From Hahella sp. (GTDB lineage Bacteria > Pseudomonadota > Gammaproteobacteria > Pseudomonadales > Oleiphilaceae), in contig JANQMN010000073.1 in NCBI GenBank assembly GCA_028280065.1, positions 1 through 64,000 of the forward strand: 64,000 bases of DNA, given 5' to 3'. Position numbers and translations under genes: made by a program. Shown in pieces: positions 26,601 to 33,741 of the stretch. Within the stretch, counting starts at the first letter, position 1, and each line of letters starts with the position of its first letter. Below the pieces are notes generated by a model. The model saw only the letters and a list, made by a program, of their open reading frames with translations, searched no databases and had not been told where the DNA came from.

Positions 26601-26699
26601 ATGAACTGTACTGCCCCCTCTGGACTATTGCTAAATTATATCCTTCCATTCATTTTGGATGTAACAGAGCAAAATGACATGGAATGCCCTCGACTATGA
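26601..26699 (+). CDS. Putative 32-residue leader ORF before the protease-like gene
   Basis: An ATG at 26601 with AAGGAA 7 bases upstream opens a 32-codon frame with a hydrophobic stretch (GLLLNYILPFIL). Its TGA overlaps the ATG at 26696 of the next gene as ATGA. It could be a leader that couples translation, or the relic of a longer gene. No family recognised. Confidence 0.3.
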   Translation: MNCTAPSGLLLNYILPFILDVTEQNDMECPRL

Positions 26700-27628
26700 A
26701 TCAACACTCCCGCAATCCGCAACGTTTGGCAAAAGCCAGGACTACTTTTAGGAACTTTTTTAGATCTGGTAAACGTACCCTGATAAGTACAGGTGTTTGG
26801 AAGAATATAACAGATGCCGATATGGATTCTGCTTTATTGGATCGGATAATTAATCCGGAAAAAATCGCGCAAAAGCTCACATCCACTTGTGGTCCGGCGG
26901 CTTATTGGTATTCTTTGGCGTATTATCGGCCGGAGGTATATGCAAAAGCAGTTATCGAACTATACGATCAAGGTAAGACCACACTGGGTAATCTCGTTCT
27001 TCAACCCAGCCAAATCACTTTGAATGCCCTGACTATTTCTAATAGAAATGCCTCAGGATCACCTCGGCCTACGATTAAACCGAGTGCTATAGATCCAGTA
27101 GACTGGATTGCTTTAGGCAGCCTAAAGAATGCGACAAGTAAAAACTATGATGACGTAGATGACGAACTATCAGCGATAACGATGCCGAATGAAGTGGCTA
27201 TTTGGTTAACCAAGACAGGATGGTCGGTTCATAACCAAGTTACTAGCACTGCCTCAAGCCAGCCTTTGATCCAGCTAAAAGCTGCTTCTTTGGGGAACTG
27301 GTCGGGACGTGCTGTGTGTCTTTTTATTAAGGCGAAATCCGCTGGAAATGTAAAAAGGTCTCTATGGTGGGGGGCGGACCATTGGGTGATTCTAACGTCT
27401 CCAATTGAAGTGAGGGCTTCTTCGAAAGATCCCTGGGTGCGTATAAACTCTTTAAGCAGCAGTGGTGTCGATATTAGTAACTACCAAGTCCAATTTTGGA
27501 TATACACGTGGGGAAGATATATCCAAGTGGGTGCTAACAATATGCACAACCCAACTATTAGCATTTCAAAAGTCAGCGATTTTCTGGATTACTTTTATGG
27601 CTATTTATCCTGCAGCCCTCCTAGATAA
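26684..27628 (+). CDS. Unknown protein with Cys-His protease-like motifs (possible effector)
   Basis: A 314-residue protein with no signal peptide. STCGPAAYW (C69) resembles the nucleophile motif of papain-like peptidases and amidases, and WWGADHWVILTSP (H233) could supply the catalytic His. PVDWIALGSLKNA and DDELSAITMP look like conserved family blocks. Fold and function are inferred only. The next gene encodes a lipoprotein that overlaps its end by 32 bases, an order that fits a toxin with periplasmic immunity protein. Start may be ATG 26684 or 26696. It sits inside the island bounded by hydrolase tails. Confidence 0.5.
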   Translation: MPSTMNQHSRNPQRLAKARTTFRNFFRSGKRTLISTGVWKNITDADMDSALLDRIINPEKIAQKLTSTCGPAAYWYSLAYYRPEVYAKAVIELYDQGKTTLGNLVLQPSQITLNALTISNRNASGSPRPTIKPSAIDPVDWIALGSLKNATSKNYDDVDDELSAITMPNEVAIWLTKTGWSVHNQVTSTASSQPLIQLKAASLGNWSGRAVCLFIKAKSAGNVKRSLWWGADHWVILTSPIEVRASSKDPWVRINSLSSSGVDISNYQVQFWIYTWGRYIQVGANNMHNPTISISKVSDFLDYFYGYLSCSPPR

Positions 27629-28688
27629 ATTTATTCAACTACTTCTGGCTTTGTTTTTCCTGTCTGCCTGTAGTTCACACTCACCAAAAGTGGAAAGTGC
27701 GGCTAAGTCTCGGCCACCAGTCCGCTTTGTTCCAGAGTCAGCCTGGGAGTTGCCATCAGCCTTTAAAAGGCGTCCTGACTATGCAGGGGAAGAAAGCGCT
27801 GCACTACTTTTGTTTCAAGACATCGGAGATGATGAAACCTATCTAGCCTTTCATAACCACTTGGTAATTGTTGACCAGGCCAGCCATGTTCTTACCAAGA
27901 AAGTTCCTTTTCCGGATGCTGTTCTGCAGGGAGTGACCATTCGTGTGCAGGATATTGGTATCAGCCCGAACGGTGATTTCGTAATGGTCAACGGGTATAT
28001 CTGGAACAGGAAAACTGAAAATTGGGATTCTACCTTGGCGGAGCAGTTTAAAGGGTTGGCATCGCCTGTGATTGTAGCCGGTAATCGCCAGGTGGCGGTT
28101 GCAGCGCCATGGAAAGGAAGTGTGTGGCTGTTTCCCTGGGCAAAGCCTGACCAAGTTTTGCGTTGGAATGCGGAGAACATCCCTTTTTCCCAGACGGCAA
28201 CACCTATGTCGGTATACCTGTCTCCGGATGAAAACCTTTTCCTAAAGGGAATTGATGGCGACTATGCCTTGATAGATACCAAATCGGGCAATGCGTTGGA
28301 GAAGTGGATGCGACCTAATGATGAGGGGGAAATCGTTAGTTGGTCTAATAATCGCGTTGTTACGATGAAATCGCATGGCGATAGCCGGGGATGGACAGTT
28401 TACGGAATATATCCTTACGCTCAGATAGCCAGTGGGGAGCTGAATGTAAGAGATGTTCCTATCGTATCTGACAGTGAGGGCATGGCTGTATTTATCGATG
28501 ATCGAAAAGGTGCTGTTACTGTGATCGATCTCATCAGCGGTGATCAGTTGGGACGGCAAATCCTTCCGGGAATTATCGGTTCAAAAGCCTGGTTTAAAGT
28601 TAAGGAATCTCCGTTGACCCTGCTTTTTACTGGCCCTAGTCAAAAGGAAGGGATTGCATATAGGGTGGTAGCTATGCAGGACAAATAG
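27597..28688 (+). CDS. Lipoprotein with beta-propeller-like repeats (possible immunity protein)
   Basis: A 363-residue protein whose ATG (27597) lies inside the upstream gene. Residues 10-24 form a signal ending in LSAC with CSSHSP after it, a clear lipobox. The body has propeller-like segments such as DIGISPNGDFVMVNG and SVYLSPDENLFLKGIDGDYALIDTKSG. I do not recognise a family. Surface or periplasmic location and tight overlap with a protease-like gene suggest a cognate binding partner; this is inference. The frame remains open upstream to 27462, but the signal peptide fixes the start. Confidence 0.55.
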   Translation: MAIYPAALLDKFIQLLLALFFLSACSSHSPKVESAAKSRPPVRFVPESAWELPSAFKRRPDYAGEESAALLLFQDIGDDETYLAFHNHLVIVDQASHVLTKKVPFPDAVLQGVTIRVQDIGISPNGDFVMVNGYIWNRKTENWDSTLAEQFKGLASPVIVAGNRQVAVAAPWKGSVWLFPWAKPDQVLRWNAENIPFSQTATPMSVYLSPDENLFLKGIDGDYALIDTKSGNALEKWMRPNDEGEIVSWSNNRVVTMKSHGDSRGWTVYGIYPYAQIASGELNVRDVPIVSDSEGMAVFIDDRKGAVTVIDLISGDQLGRQILPGIIGSKAWFKVKESPLTLLFTGPSQKEGIAYRVVAMQDK

Positions 28689-28871
28689 CGTCTAGGTTAA
28701 CGATCAGCGGCTACTCTGGTTGCATATCTCAATATTGAACACTCGTTTTAGTCGCTGAGCCCAGGTCATCAAGGTTCGTTGTTCAGCAGATGGTTTGATG
28801 CGGAGTAGGCCAAGATCTTGGTAATCCAGATTTGGATTTTATTAAGTCCGACACTCCAACGCCAATCCTGA

Positions 28872-28931
28872 TTAGGTCCGATATCTTGCTAAAAAAGCCA
28901 GTACCTCCGATTCGTATTGCTCACTGGCAAA
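28872..28931 (-). pseudogene. Older orphan tail of the alpha/beta hydrolase gene
   Basis: The minus strand encodes FASEQYESEVLAFLARYRT and a stop, matching YATGQYESEVLAFLANYQV at the end of the intact hydrolase. An upstream stop and lack of any other homologous part show it is a remnant. It is more diverged than the 26336 copy. It lies between the effector-like pair and the MBL module. Confidence 0.75.
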
Positions 28932-28966
28932 TTGTGTTCACGATTCCAAACTTCAGATAAAACTTG

Positions 28967-30097
28967 TTATTCTTTCTGCTGATTACGTTTTTCATGAAAC
29001 TCTACACAATTAGGACATTGACCGATATTTTTTATTCCATCTTTTGAAGCACGAATCTGAATATGGCCCATTTGATCGTTAACTACACAACGCTGTGACA
29101 CTTTCTGTTTGATCCATCTTTCAACCATGACTTTACTTTTTGTTTTTTTCTTCGGTTTAAACTTTGGATCTGGATTTTTTGTAATAATAAATTTTGAAGA
29201 AAGCTCAGTTATCCTTTCGATGTCTGACATTTTTGGGAGTCGGTGAGTTAAAAAAGGAGTGGTTATTGATACAGGTTTTTCTTTAAAAAAGTCACTCCAG
29301 ATTTGTGTGTGGTGACCATTTTTACTGCCGTGATGTGGAATTTTGAATAAACTTGCAGAACCTAAGCTAAGCTTACCCTTCAAATTACGATCAATTACGG
29401 CAGACCATCCTGTGTTAATATTACCAGAATCAGTCTCTTCCAAATCAGATCCAAGTAAAACAGAGAAACCTCCAAACGAAAAATGCAAAGCTACTGCATT
29501 TAAATTTTCGTCCATTGGAGCAACTAGTCTTTTGCGCCTTTCACCTGGTTTAGGTCTCTCTTCTTGAAGTCTAACAATCGACTGAGTACAAGCTACTTCA
29601 CTTGGGGAAAGTGCAACCATTCGAATATTTAGACTCCGGTCGTCAAAAAATAGAAAGCTCGAATTTACGCGCTCAAATCTCTTTTGATCCCCGGTTTCTC
29701 GCAGATAATGAACTATATCTCGGTACTCTTTTATTTCCTGGTCCGAATCTGAAAACACATCTCTTCTAAATAATGCAACTAAATGAAGTGCTTCTTCTGA
29801 CAGCATTGCGCTTGGAACATACAGAGTAGCGGATTCACAGGTTTTTAATAACTTATATGCTCCTTCTATATGATCTCTATGCCAGTGAGTGAGAACTATT
29901 CCTTTAACCTGTTTAGTAGGGTCAACTCCAATTTCTTTGAGATAACGAATCGCAATAGGTTGTTTAGAATTAGGGCAAAGGCAACTATCGACAATAAACC
30001 ATCGACCATCACCATAATGAATTACAAGACACTCCCCTACTCCAGGACCGAACAATGAAACTTCAGCAATTTCCGGCTCTGGTTTAGTTTGAATCAA
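28967..30097 (-). CDS. Metallo-beta-lactamase-fold hydrolase (ComEC-like MBL) of a three-gene module
   Basis: A 376-residue cytoplasmic protein. The metal motif THWHRDHIEG gives H71, H73, D75 and H76; LLGSDLEE and IPHHGSKNGHH complete the di-metal site in the manner of ComEC-type MBL domains, which include nucleases and phosphodiesterases. The C-terminal 90 residues are basic (KPKKKTKSK) and include a CPNC pair. It overlaps the middle gene by 14 bases and is last in the module. Base composition is AT-richer than the flanks, consistent with transfer. A nuclease role in defence is only a hypothesis. Confidence 0.75.
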   Translation of the reverse strand: MIQTKPEPEIAEVSLFGPGVGECLVIHYGDGRWFIVDSCLCPNSKQPIAIRYLKEIGVDPTKQVKGIVLTHWHRDHIEGAYKLLKTCESATLYVPSAMLSEEALHLVALFRRDVFSDSDQEIKEYRDIVHYLRETGDQKRFERVNSSFLFFDDRSLNIRMVALSPSEVACTQSIVRLQEERPKPGERRKRLVAPMDENLNAVALHFSFGGFSVLLGSDLEETDSGNINTGWSAVIDRNLKGKLSLGSASLFKIPHHGSKNGHHTQIWSDFFKEKPVSITTPFLTHRLPKMSDIERITELSSKFIITKNPDPKFKPKKKTKSKVMVERWIKQKVSQRCVVNDQMGHIQIRASKDGIKNIGQCPNCVEFHEKRNQQKE

Positions 30098-30635
30098 CTC
30101 CGAAGAAATCTGCTAACTCCTTAGCGCACTTCTCAGCACTGTCAATTTCACAACGACTCCAGGAAGGAAGCCTTCGAAATCGCAACGTAGAAAAATCGTG
30201 ACGACTAGTAAGACGCCCAGAACGATAACCTATATACCAATTGAACATTGCGCCTGACTCAACAAGAGGCCTTTCTGATTCATTCAGGTCTTCTAAAGAT
30301 AAAGTCATAAGCTCATCGGGTTTTGTAGGATCTTTTATGTCCTTTAGTCTCGCTGTAAACTCTTCAGAATTACAGTCTATAACAACGCCGGACCAATGCT
30401 GTACTATGTCTTCTATACAGCTGTCTTTAACAGAAATTTTTTTGGTTCTTGCTAATTCTGAGATAAATTCCTTTGCTCTTGACCAAGGATGTAAACTAGT
30501 GCTTTTGTCCACTATGTTATTAGCAGCTGTAGACTCGTCTTCTGAATAATTGTAGGTCAAATTTCTTACAGAAGGCTCAATATCACTGAGAGTATTTTCT
30601 CCAGAATCAAAAACATTCGCTAAATTTGTAGGCAT
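30084..30635 (-). CDS. Unknown middle protein of the MBL module
   Basis: A 183-residue soluble protein that I cannot assign. The N-terminal 45 residues are polar and probably flexible. The C-terminal half has a striking block, GAMFNWYIGYRSGRL followed by LRFRRLPSW, and ends in a charged helix. It lies 12 bases after the first gene and overlaps the MBL gene by 14 bases, so all three are surely co-translated. Role probably as a subunit or adaptor. Confidence 0.6.
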   Translation of the reverse strand: MPTNLANVFDSGENTLSDIEPSVRNLTYNYSEDESTAANNIVDKSTSLHPWSRAKEFISELARTKKISVKDSCIEDIVQHWSGVVIDCNSEEFTARLKDIKDPTKPDELMTLSLEDLNESERPLVESGAMFNWYIGYRSGRLTSRHDFSTLRFRRLPSWSRCEIDSAEKCAKELADFFGVDSN

Positions 30636-30647
30636 TCCAAATTCCGA

Positions 30648-31328
30648 TCATCTGGTTAAGTCTTTAATAGTATTTTCGATATAGCGGATAGCGAACGAAA
30701 GCGAATTGTCCCAACTATTATCGAGAATTTTAGTCATCTCAATGGCGCTTTTATCCGGAATTTCAACGTGGCTGTTTATACTAAAAGAAACGATTCGTTT
30801 ACTAATGTCAATTGCCTTTATACTTGGTCGAACATGTCCCAGCAAACCGTCTGGCCGGGGCAGATTATAAGTGATTTCAATAAGACCTACTATATCTTGT
30901 TTAACTTCATCAAGACCACTCACATACTCCGCATGCTTGATCCATGGATCTTTCGGGGCCAAATGATAACCGAAATCCTTCCATTTCTCTGAATCTATTT
31001 CTACTAGAATACTGTAATTCATACCCATCTGATCTACAGGGGTCTCACTCAATATATTGAATGTATTCAATACAATGTCATGTAGTGTTTGATATTCACT
31101 AGCTCTCGTAGCCATTAGAGCAAATTTATTAAACAATACAGATAGTTTTCGGTCATCTGTAAATTCAACTTTGGCAAGATCGGGAATAGTTATGTTTTCG
31201 TTTCCAGTGTAATCCCACTCTTCTACAATTCCTTTTCGGATAAACCATTCTGGTTGGAATATGCTTGGATTAAAATTTCCAACCAAAACGACACCAGCTT
31301 CTTCTCTTACCTTTTTCCATTTACTCAT
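30648..31328 (-). CDS. First protein of the MBL module (weakly TIGR04255-like)
   Basis: A 226-residue soluble protein with mixed alpha/beta content. The order of blocks (a beta-strand with NKFALMATRA, VDQMGMNYSILVEI, later SFSINSHVEIP, and a final helix WDNSLSFAIRYIENTIKD) weakly recalls the TIGR04255 family of sporadically distributed proteins seen near mobile or defence genes. I could not test this. It starts the module; no clear promoter was identified. Function unknown. Confidence 0.5.
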   Translation of the reverse strand: MSKWKKVREEAGVVLVGNFNPSIFQPEWFIRKGIVEEWDYTGNENITIPDLAKVEFTDDRKLSVLFNKFALMATRASEYQTLHDIVLNTFNILSETPVDQMGMNYSILVEIDSEKWKDFGYHLAPKDPWIKHAEYVSGLDEVKQDIVGLIEITYNLPRPDGLLGHVRPSIKAIDISKRIVSFSINSHVEIPDKSAIEMTKILDNSWDNSLSFAIRYIENTIKDLTR

Positions 31329-31578
31329 CAGATTTTTCTTGGTCCCCTGTCATTTGGATGTGCATAAAGTGTATCTGGAACTATAGCAGTTTTGTGGCTA
31401 CGAGGCTTGCGGCCTGTTTCCATGGGTAAAAAGAACTGGCTGTTTTATCCGGCAGGCCGCAGAAAAGTAGCGGGTCTTGCCCGTGACTACTCGACTACAG
31501 GTACAGGCACAACGCCGGTTATCCTGTGTTGTTTTCCTAGGTACTGGATCATGATAATCCACATTTGACTTTTGGCAC

Positions 31579-31623
31579 GTCCGACATTCCTACGGTAATA
31601 CCTCTCGCACTTGATAGTTTGCT
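31579..31623 (-). repeat. Right 45-bp direct repeat (intact hydrolase 3' end)
   Basis: Partner of 26336-26380, with one difference (C for T at the Glu/Lys codon). It comprises the last 10 codons and stop of the intact hydrolase plus 11 bases downstream. The 5.2 kb between the copies holds only accessory genes. Confidence 0.85.
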
Positions 31624-32528
31624 AAAAATGCCAGTACCTCGGATTCATATTGCCCGGTGGCGTAAGAATGAAGGTCTACGTGCTTAGCGCCTTCAATCTC
31701 CAATAAGCGTTTTGGCTGAGGAGCGTTGTTATATAGGTTCCGGGAGTCTTCCAATGTAGTATGCCTGTCTTGGGTTCCCGTCAATATCAGCACAGGCGCT
31801 TGAATATTCCTTATTGCGATTTCAGGCTGCAGGGCCTGCAGGGGTATGTCGAGTCGCCAGGGAATCTGCAGATAGAGCAGGGGCGCCAGTATTTCCGCCA
31901 AAGGACCCAAGCGTGCCTGGATACGGTTATACACGGCTTTTTCAATCGTCGGGTAAACCGCCTCAAGAATAAAGGCGTCCACTTTCAACGGCGTTTCGCC
32001 AAGCAGGCTTGCCGCTCCTCCCAATGAAGCACCGATGGCTGCGATAAAATCACATCCACCTTCGGATCTAAGATAGTTTACCGCCTGACGGGCGCTGGCA
32101 GATTCGCGGAAACCGAAGGTAATGCGATCTCCGGGTGTTTCACCATGAGCTTGAAGGTCGATGAGGAGGGTGGAATATCCGGCTTCCGCAAGAAATTTCG
32201 CCCGACCCAGCATGGCAGCCTTGTTGGATCTGATGCCATGCATCAGCAATATACAGGATTCTTTTTCCGGTCCTTGGATAAACCAGCCGGAGACACCATT
32301 AAGCGTTACTGACTCCACTTTCATATCGGTAGGAGGAGGGCTAATGACTCTATTGGCTGGCTTGGTTAATTCTCCTGCAACATACCAGGCCCCGGCTAAT
32401 GTAATACCCAGCCCTATTGTTAAAACGGTAACAGCAATTCTCACAAGGCCCACGTAATTGATACCTAAGGTGGATCCGCGAATATATCGTTGAGCTCGTT
32501 GGTTTCGCGAAAAGACAAATGAGCACAA
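31590..32528 (-). CDS. Membrane-anchored alpha/beta hydrolase
   Basis: A protein of up to 312 residues. A membrane helix (residues 29-50) precedes an alpha/beta-hydrolase domain with oxyanion stretch LLMHGIRSNKA, nucleophile elbow AIGASLGGAASL, acid in TGTQDRHT and final His in GAKHVDLHSY. Substrate unknown; the YqiK/FrsA-like layout suggests an envelope esterase. Start is uncertain: TTG at 32528 directly abuts the AraC gene's stop, and GTG starts lie 20-30 codons in. Its 3' end is the target-like site of the neighbouring island. Confidence 0.75.
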   Translation of the reverse strand: MCSFVFSRNQRAQRYIRGSTLGINYVGLVRIAVTVLTIGLGITLAGAWYVAGELTKPANRVISPPPTDMKVESVTLNGVSGWFIQGPEKESCILLMHGIRSNKAAMLGRAKFLAEAGYSTLLIDLQAHGETPGDRITFGFRESASARQAVNYLRSEGGCDFIAAIGASLGGAASLLGETPLKVDAFILEAVYPTIEKAVYNRIQARLGPLAEILAPLLYLQIPWRLDIPLQALQPEIAIRNIQAPVLILTGTQDRHTTLEDSRNLYNNAPQPKRLLEIEGAKHVDLHSYATGQYESEVLAFLANYQVREVLP

Positions 32529-33575
32529 TCAGTCTATTAAAACCGAATTGTTGACCGGGTTTAAGCTGTTGTGCATTTTTACCAGATTGGCGGGTGTCAC
32601 TAAGAATTGCTTTTTAAATGCGGCAATAAAGTTGGATGGGTGATTGTAGCCTGCGATGAATGCCGCTTCGCCGATGCTAATGCCTTCCAATGTCAATGCG
32701 GCTCGGGCAATTTCAAGTCGGCGTTGCCGAATATATTCAGCGACGGTAAGGCCAAAGGCATTTTTAAATTTTCTCTGTAGGGTGCTTAGACTAAGGCCCA
32801 GAGATGATGCAATTTCGTTAAGTGATAAATTCTTCGAGACCAAGTGATCGACTTTGCTTCTTAATTCATCTGCCGTTGATTCAGCCTCAATATTCCCACT
32901 TGCCAGGCTTAGGTTCTTTTTAGAGTCGATGAGAGATTCGAGTTCATTTAAACAAAGGGAGAGCAACTGAACCATAAGATACTCTTTGGTCAGCCCTTTT
33001 AGTTTTTGATCTGCTTCTTGGCTGTCCATTATACTGTTTGTTATAGCTACAATCGATTCTGAGGGCTGCCACCGGTAAACCGAATTGTGTTGAGAGAAGA
33101 CTTTTTGAACTGTCTTTTTGTCCACCGAATCTTCACATCGCGACTCTAACCAGGACTTTTCTGCCCGTACATTCACCTTTTTTACTGAAACACCCTTCTT
33201 TAGATAGCGCGTCATAATTTCGGGTTTGGATAGGATGATCGCAACGCATTCGACCTTGTTCGTATCACCCAGGCCAAACTGATACAGGTTTTCTCCCAAT
33301 GAAAATTCCACCCTACCACGAAAAATAATATTGAAACTCAAACCGGGCAGTAACTCGATCGAATGGCTGGTTTCCTGCAGCTCAGTAGCATTGCTGCAAT
33401 GCATGGTTAATCCCTGCCGACTTTGAAATTCAAATATTCCATCCAGGAGTGGTTTGGAGCTGTCGGCACGTAAAAAGCTGCGTCGCCCATAGGCGGCTGT
33501 CATCTGTTGAAACGAATCCGTCTGCTGACACTCGCAGAGAGAAAATTGCGTTAGCTGAGATTGACGATTTTTCAT
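32529..33575 (-). CDS. AraC-family regulator (PchR-like)
   Basis: A 348-residue regulator. Residues about 255-340 are two helix-turn-helices of the AraC type (SLNEIASSLGLSLSTLQRKF and ISIGEAAFIAGYNHPSNFIAAFKKQF). The N-terminal ligand domain (ELLPGLSFNIIFRGRVEFSL) is like PchR, which senses an iron-siderophore. It is divergent from the TonB receptor gene. The frame is open to 33656, but that part lies inside the Fur box, so ATG 33575 or 33629 is more likely. Confidence 0.82.
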   Translation of the reverse strand: MKNRQSQLTQFSLCECQQTDSFQQMTAAYGRRSFLRADSSKPLLDGIFEFQSRQGLTMHCSNATELQETSHSIELLPGLSFNIIFRGRVEFSLGENLYQFGLGDTNKVECVAIILSKPEIMTRYLKKGVSVKKVNVRAEKSWLESRCEDSVDKKTVQKVFSQHNSVYRWQPSESIVAITNSIMDSQEADQKLKGLTKEYLMVQLLSLCLNELESLIDSKKNLSLASGNIEAESTADELRSKVDHLVSKNLSLNEIASSLGLSLSTLQRKFKNAFGLTVAEYIRQRRLEIARAALTLEGISIGEAAFIAGYNHPSNFIAAFKKQFLVTPANLVKMHNSLNPVNNSVLID

Positions 33576-33637
33576 AATAGTTTGACGATTTAGAAGGCTA
33601 ATTAGCGAAATTTGGTTGGTGCCATTCATGGTATTAT

Positions 33638-33658
33638 AAATGATAATTATTCTCATTT
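33638..33658. promoter_or_regulatory. Fur box between AraC regulator and TonB receptor
   Basis: AAATGATAATTATTCTCATTT contains TGATAAT-T-ATTCTCA, a 7-1-7 Fur repeat with only one position off perfect symmetry. It can repress both the regulator and the receptor operon. Confidence 0.82.
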
Positions 33659-33741
33659 AAAAGCTTCCGAGCAGGGTTCTTTGCGGCATAACTGTCGTAT
33701 GTCAAGTCGCTGCTGGATGGCACTACGCTGAAGGTTAATGC

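Noticed and set aside
33576-33656. N-terminal extension of the AraC regulator
   Set aside because: The added codons translate the Fur box and promoter; a start at 33575 or 33629 is more sensible.
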